Shown one piece after another: positions 61,601 to 64,000 of a stretch of DNA of 64,000 nucleotides. The notes under the pieces are model-generated. The model did no database searches. It was not told the DNA's origin and saw only the letters and a program-made list of their open reading frames with translations. A program made the position numbers and the translations under genes. The stretch is from the NCBI GenBank assembly GCA_013398615.1, contig VZSR01000520.1, forward strand, positions 19,127,234-19,191,233, read 5' to 3'. Source of the stretch: Brachypodius melanocephalos (lineage: Eukaryota; Chordata; Aves; Passeriformes; Pycnonotidae). The stretch's first letter is position 1, and each line of letters starts with the position of its first letter.

Positions 61601-62869
61601 AACTATTCTTCAAATTATGATTAATGTTTATCCTTCATAAGTTAGTCAAACCCCAAATAAATACACATAAATAAGCAAGACATAACCATACAATTTATCA
61701 GAACAATGACCAATTAATCATGTAATTGATTACATAAAAACAGATGTGCATTTAAATATAGAAAACTTTGGTTCAGTATTGTCACTTTGCCCCATTTATT
61801 TTGCCATAAAATGAAATTTAGAATTACTTTAGATTTGCCTTCAAGAAATTTTGTCTTGGGGAAGCACCAGTGCTCTGGTAGCTTCCTTCCACCTGTTTTA
61901 TAAATCCTGGTATTTTAAGAATAGGTTGGCAAAGGGAGTGATAAGGACTCTGTGTCTCTTTCTTTATGTAGAGCTTCCTTTTGTGATATTAATCTATATT
62001 AAGCCTAGAAATCAGGGGCACCATGACCTGTCAGTTGTTTCTGACCTTGGCACCTAGTGATTAGGCATAGCGGAGAAGCAACTCCAGAGCTTGCTAAGGA
62101 AATGCCAGGCAGCAGAGCAGAAGACATTGCTCCATGTTAAATCACAGATAAAGATGGGAATGATGCCAATGCCCTTTGTCTGTAGGTATGCACTTAACCC
62201 TGTAATTGAAAATGTGTCTGTAAGCTTCACCTAAGCCCTTAGTATTACAATCTGATTTTCAGGAAACTTTGTTCCTGCAGGAGATACCAATGGCTTTTGC
62301 TTTCGCTATTGACAAACAAATGTTTTTTGTACAGTCTACATTTTTAAACATTAAACCAAAAGCTAAATATGTTGGGATAATTTGTTGTTGTTTGTTGGCT
62401 GTAATACTCAGCTTTTTAGTAAATGTTTTTTGGTAATCATATACAGCAGTGTGATCTGCACCTGATTTCTCTGGTAAGGACAGCTTTCCCAAAGTTGCTT
62501 GCTTAAGACAACTCATCACAGCTAAATGGCTGACTGTAGAATGACCCTTTAACTTGGGTAAATTTTTTTTTAAAAGTAGCAAAAATGGAGACTTGTGATG
62601 GAAACCCGCCCCAAACGTTATTGACTTTCTGAATATCAATAGTGCTTAAGAGTATTTGGTACTTTCTCCATCTGTATTGATAAAAAAATGTATAGTATCC
62701 CTGGTAGTTTCTGTTGATGTTGAGTTAGACAGTTTTGTAGATTTCAAGTGTTCTTGTTCGTTTCAATGAAACAAATCTCACACATATAGCAGTACAGTCT
62801 ATGAAAACCATCACAGAATACGTCAGCAGAGATTGTTCTGGTTCGGGACCATGCAAGGCTGGTGCCGTG
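58646..62869 (+). other. FMN1 intron, AT-rich, no gene seen
   Basis: No supported exon, RNA gene or transposon. I looked for the next known formin-1 segment after exon 3 and did not find it, so it probably lies beyond the right edge of the window. Confidence 0.45.
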
Positions 62870-63841
62870 CAGACGGACAAGGCTGTCCGATTTCTAAACA
62901 GTTAATTTGTCCCTCCTGGGCGCTGGCCGCTCTCCCGCCGCCCAGCGCTCCCGGTGCCTGGGCGCGGCCGCAGTCTCTGATAATACCTGTGTGCACCTCT
63001 CAGCAGGAGCTGTGCAGGGCAAGGACAGTGGTAATATGAAACCAGTCTCGTTGGTTTTTGTTCATGGCCCTGGAGGCTGAAATCTGCATTCCAGATGAAA
63101 CCTCCAGCAAATCGGAAGGGAGGCTCTTTTTTTCCTACTTTGCTCTGCTTCAAGGGCGCTCACTCGGCTTGGCTCTGCCCGGCCGGGCACTGGGGTCTCT
63201 GCAAGGCCTTCAGCAGGGGGCACAAGAAGCTTCCGAGTCGTTAGCTCGGGTTTCCATTTGATATTTTTTGGTGATTATGGATTTACAAAAGAAGTTCTTT
63301 ATCCTAGTGGAAAGACCGTGCAAAGGAATCCGTCAGGAATTTGCTGCTGAAAACCACCCAGCGCTGGCGCACCGGGACAAGGAAGTAGGGAGCAGCCGCG
63401 GCGCGCTCGGCCCGGCGGGGCGGCTGCTGTAGCTGCCGGGCGCTGAGGGCTCGGCGCGCCGGGAGCCGGGGGCGCGCAGCCCGTCGGGGCGCGGAGCCCC
63501 GCGGGGACCACTGGCCGAGGCTTCAGCCGAGGTTAGTGCCGTGACAAACCCCTCTTGTGCGAGGGAACAAGTTCGCTGCCGAGGACTCTTTTTTTACGGT
63601 GGGTAGTTTTGCCGCTCCCTCGGCGGAGCGGGGAGCCCCGACGGCCGGGGCGGAAGGGGCGGCCCGGCCGGGAGCGCGGGAGGCCGGCGGCCTGCGCGGG
63701 TCGGGCCGGGCCGGGCCGGGCCGGGCCGCCTGTTGCGGCAGCGGCAGCCTGCCCCGCCGGCAGCCTGAATGCGCGCAGTAAGAGTTGACTCTGCAGTCAG
63801 CAGCACTGCTGGAAGCGAACCTACTCTCTACTTCACGGAAC
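62870..63841 (+). promoter_or_regulatory. FMN1: CpG-island promoter 2 of FMN1 (alternative isoform) with 5' UTR
   Basis: A second CpG island, densest at 63360-63770, leads directly into the alternative formin start. No TATA box is evident. It contains a (CGGGC)5 array at 63702-63726. The 5' UTR has an upstream ORF starting at 63769 (28 codons, stop at 63853-63855) that overlaps the formin ATG in another frame; its context is weak (T at -3, C at +4). Possible donor-like sites at 63532 (GAG then GTTAGT) and 63778 (GCA then GTAAGA) could support non-coding exons that splice elsewhere, but there is no proof. Start sites are not resolved. Confidence 0.7.
63702..63726. repeat. (CGGGC)5 pentamer array in CpG island 2
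   Basis: Five perfect tandem copies of CGGGC lie within the probable 5' UTR or promoter. The G-runs of three could form a G-quadruplex on the + strand. Confidence 0.9.
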
Positions 63842-64000
63842 ATGGAAGAACATAATGGGATGCCTGACTGTGGTGAGCTTTTAGACCTGAAGAACACAGC
63901 AGAAAGCGATCGTGACCCACTCACTACATTTTCTGTGAAAACGGTGTTTGGATTTACAACTAAGTTTGGATCTACAGCTCCCCAAGAAGAAACAGTGCTT
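63842..64000 (+). CDS. FMN1: Formin-1 alternative first coding exon (partial, cut by window end)
   Basis: 53 codons, open to the window edge. The product begins MEEHNGMPDCGELLDL. It contains FSVKTVFGFTTKFGS followed by an acidic PQEETVL, which resembles the alternative FMN1 N-terminus of the human isoform (a Ser-x-Lys-x-x-Phe-Gly-Phe-Thr-x-Lys core followed by an acidic stretch). The ATG has A at -3 and G at +4, and an in-frame TAA at 63779-63781 lies just upstream, so this is the first usable start in frame. This isoform would lack the exon-2 region and share the downstream FH1-FH2 actin-assembly part. The exon's 3' end and donor are outside the window. The match is from memory of the family and rests on a short block. 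Confidence 0.8.
   Translation, partial: MEEHNGMPDCGELLDLKNTAESDRDPLTTFSVKTVFGFTTKFGSTAPQEETVL

Noticed and set aside
63776..63783. GCA then GTAAGA as a donor that would exclude the ATG at 63842
   Set aside because: The last exon base would be A, and the coding match and strong start context downstream argue that 63842 lies in the exon. Kept only as a possible minor alternative.

Overview
This is a vertebrate nuclear window, almost certainly from a bird and probably a songbird. The taxonomic evidence is the repeats: several CR1 LINE fragments (one still ending in the CR1-type ATTCTATG-like tail), avian-type ERV LTRs, and a tRNA-Ile-derived SINE with a CR1-like 3' tail, a combination I know from passerines. 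The background is AT-rich and there are two sharp CpG islands. Gene density is very low: one gene, on the + strand.

The gene is FMN1 (formin-1, the 'limb deformity' formin), of which the window holds the 5' part. It was recognised from its protein. The large exon at 27543-29559 starts coding at 27669 and matches the conserved N-terminus of vertebrate formin-1 (MEGTH-x-LQLHKPI-x-ELCYISF), as well as the later SP-rich block and the AVNK-x-LKVI block. A 176-nt exon at 55567-55742 continues in the same phase and matches the next part of formin-1. At the right edge, a CpG island leads into a second coding start at 63842, whose product resembles the alternative N-terminus of the other FMN1 isoform class. 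The FH1, FH2 and coiled-coil exons lie beyond the right edge. FMN1 therefore appears to have two promoters about 49 kb apart. The upstream one (CpG island about 13.73-14.36 kb, with a non-coding exon 1 ending at a GT donor at 14363) feeds the long isoform carrying the exon-2 microtubule-binding region. The downstream one (about 62.87-63.84 kb) feeds an isoform lacking that region.

Layout. 1-13.7 kb: intergenic, AT-rich, with a 9-copy 19-bp GC-rich minisatellite (1670-1840) and a perfect 13-bp inverted repeat near 8.25 kb. 13.7-14.4 kb: CpG island and exon 1. 14.4-27.5 kb: intron 1, with an ERV LTR carrying a primer-binding-site-like hairpin (about 16.6-17.1 kb), a tRNA-Ile SINE (20.7 kb), an A/C-rich tract (24.3-24.5 kb) and a 1.1-kb CR1 (25.4-26.5 kb). 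27.5-29.6 kb: the large coding exon. 29.6-55.6 kb: intron 2, with a near-complete solo LTR, CR1 pieces, an assembly gap of Ns and a short LTR relic. 55.57-55.74 kb: the next coding exon. 55.7-62.8 kb: further intron with a 23-bp perfect palindrome and another CR1. 62.8-64 kb: CpG island 2 and the alternative first coding exon, cut by the window end.

I found no novel multi-gene system. The most useful leads are the alternative-promoter arrangement with upstream ORFs at both starts, an intronic poly(A) signal that could give an exon-2-only protein, NAGNAG acceptors at both coding exons, two perfect palindromes, the minisatellite, and the hairpin made from a retroviral primer-binding site.
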